This document shows, in pieces, positions 63,420 through 64,000 of a stretch of DNA of 64,000 nt (the first letter of the stretch is position 1; every line of letters starts with the position of its first letter). The notes under the pieces were generated by a model. It worked only from the letters and a program-made list of their open reading frames with translations, was not told where the DNA came from and ran no database searches. The DNA is from Apostichopus japonicus (lineage: Eukaryota; Echinodermata; Holothuroidea; Aspidochirotida; Stichopodidae). Made by a program: the position numbers and the translations under genes. Location of the stretch: assembly GCF_037975245.1 (NCBI RefSeq), contig NC_092566.1:15909001-15973000 (forward strand), written 5' to 3'.

Positions 63420-63550
63420 ACTTCGTGACCTGTTTCGTACTTTGGGGACTCATCGGGCGAAGGTAGGAATCGAACCCCAGACTTTTGTGTCTCTATTAAA
63501 TGATTATATATAATTGTCATACCACTAGCTACACATTCATTTCTTATTCA
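63420..63550 (-). mobile_element. tRNA-derived SINE-like element with hammerhead-like core
   Basis: On the minus strand: a TAGCTAGTGGTA A-box-like site near 63540, a GGGGTTCGATTCC B box at 63467-63479, then CCGATGAGTCCCC and GTACGAAAC (63432-63456). The last part looks like a hammerhead ribozyme core with U4 changed to C and a weak helix II. The 3' tail and target duplications were not resolved. Confidence 0.5.
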
Positions 63551-64000
63551 CTGCCTGGCTTGCCTATTTAAAGTGGTAATTCTGTGTAAATTGTCTTGTG
63601 CTTAGAGTTTCACTTTCGTAGGCTCAGTTCATCGGGGTGTGTGTCACATTTAAAACGTATACCGAAATTTACCATTCCTGGAATAACCTTCAAACTTTGG
63701 GTAAGCTACCTTAATTATGAAAATCAGAGAATTTTGCTCAGCAAATTTTCTCTTCCTTCCATCTCTACTGAAATGTTTCCTTCCCTACAACAGACTTGAC
63801 AGCAAGAGGAAACCCATCGATTTATAACAAAGGACTGGTATTTCAGACAGTGTGCTAATTGCACACTGTCTCTGAAGCGGAGTGACGTCCCAGCGGATTA
63901 TTAGTCTACAATTCTCTTGTATACACAAGAGAATGCCGACGGTTCTTTGAGGACTATGGCAAAACAGCAGCAGCAGTGCTAATTGTGTGCTAATCACAAC

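Overview
This is eukaryotic, intron-rich, AT-rich DNA. The gene content (adhesion GPCR ectodomains built from CUB, LDLa, sushi and IgGFc-binding modules, plus an animal sphingosine-1-phosphate lyase) points to a metazoan. I infer a marine invertebrate deuterostome, most likely an echinoderm, but the species cannot be proved from sequence alone. Long ORFs are few because coding sequence is split into short exons. I placed exon edges from GT/AG sites, reading-frame phase and paralogue alignment.

Layout. (1) 1-24.4 kb, minus strand: gene A, a very long adhesion GPCR ectodomain running off the left edge. In coding order it has LDLa, CUB, an array of 33 complete and nearly identical 336-bp sushi units (10.6-22.0 kb), CUB, LDLa, CUB, LDLa, a Ser/Thr linker, an IgGFc-binding-like domain, a hormone-receptor (HormR) domain and GAIN exons. 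The GPS and 7TM exons should lie left of base 1. (2) 24.67-30.55 kb: a roughly 5 kb interval bounded by two inverted copies of a 0.41-kb palindromic element. Everything recognisable inside is on the plus strand: the 3' end of gene B (TM7 and tail) and what look like the first exons of gene A (signal peptide, half a CUB exon). I interpret it as an inversion that broke two neighbouring minus-strand genes, or a misassembly with the same shape. (3) 30.5-38.4 kb: gene B, a partial paralogue of A (signal exon, 11-codon microexon, CUB, LDLa, CUB). Its middle is missing, a LINE remnant lies there, and only a TM6 fragment remains. Bases 32.3-37.2 kb are a segmental duplicate of 6.4-10.6 kb. (4) 41.7-46.1 kb: gene C, a GAIN/GPS/7TM paralogue with two in-frame stops and probable splice-site losses, a pseudogene. 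(5) 47.5-48.0 kb: gene D, the intact last 7TM exon of a fourth paralogue. (6) 53.3-63.2 kb: ten in-frame exons of sphingosine-1-phosphate lyase, with the N-terminal exons beyond the right edge.

The window therefore shows a tandem family of minus-strand adhesion GPCR genes being remodelled by segmental duplication, sushi-exon amplification, transposon insertion, inversion and pseudogenisation, next to an ordered housekeeping lipid-metabolism gene. The ectodomain exons of A and B are all phase 1-1, so domains can be gained or lost without breaking frame. Repeats include two hAT-like elements with 8-bp target duplications, a LINE remnant, tRNA-derived SINE-like sequences and several minisatellites, one made of copies of an SGPL1 splice donor.
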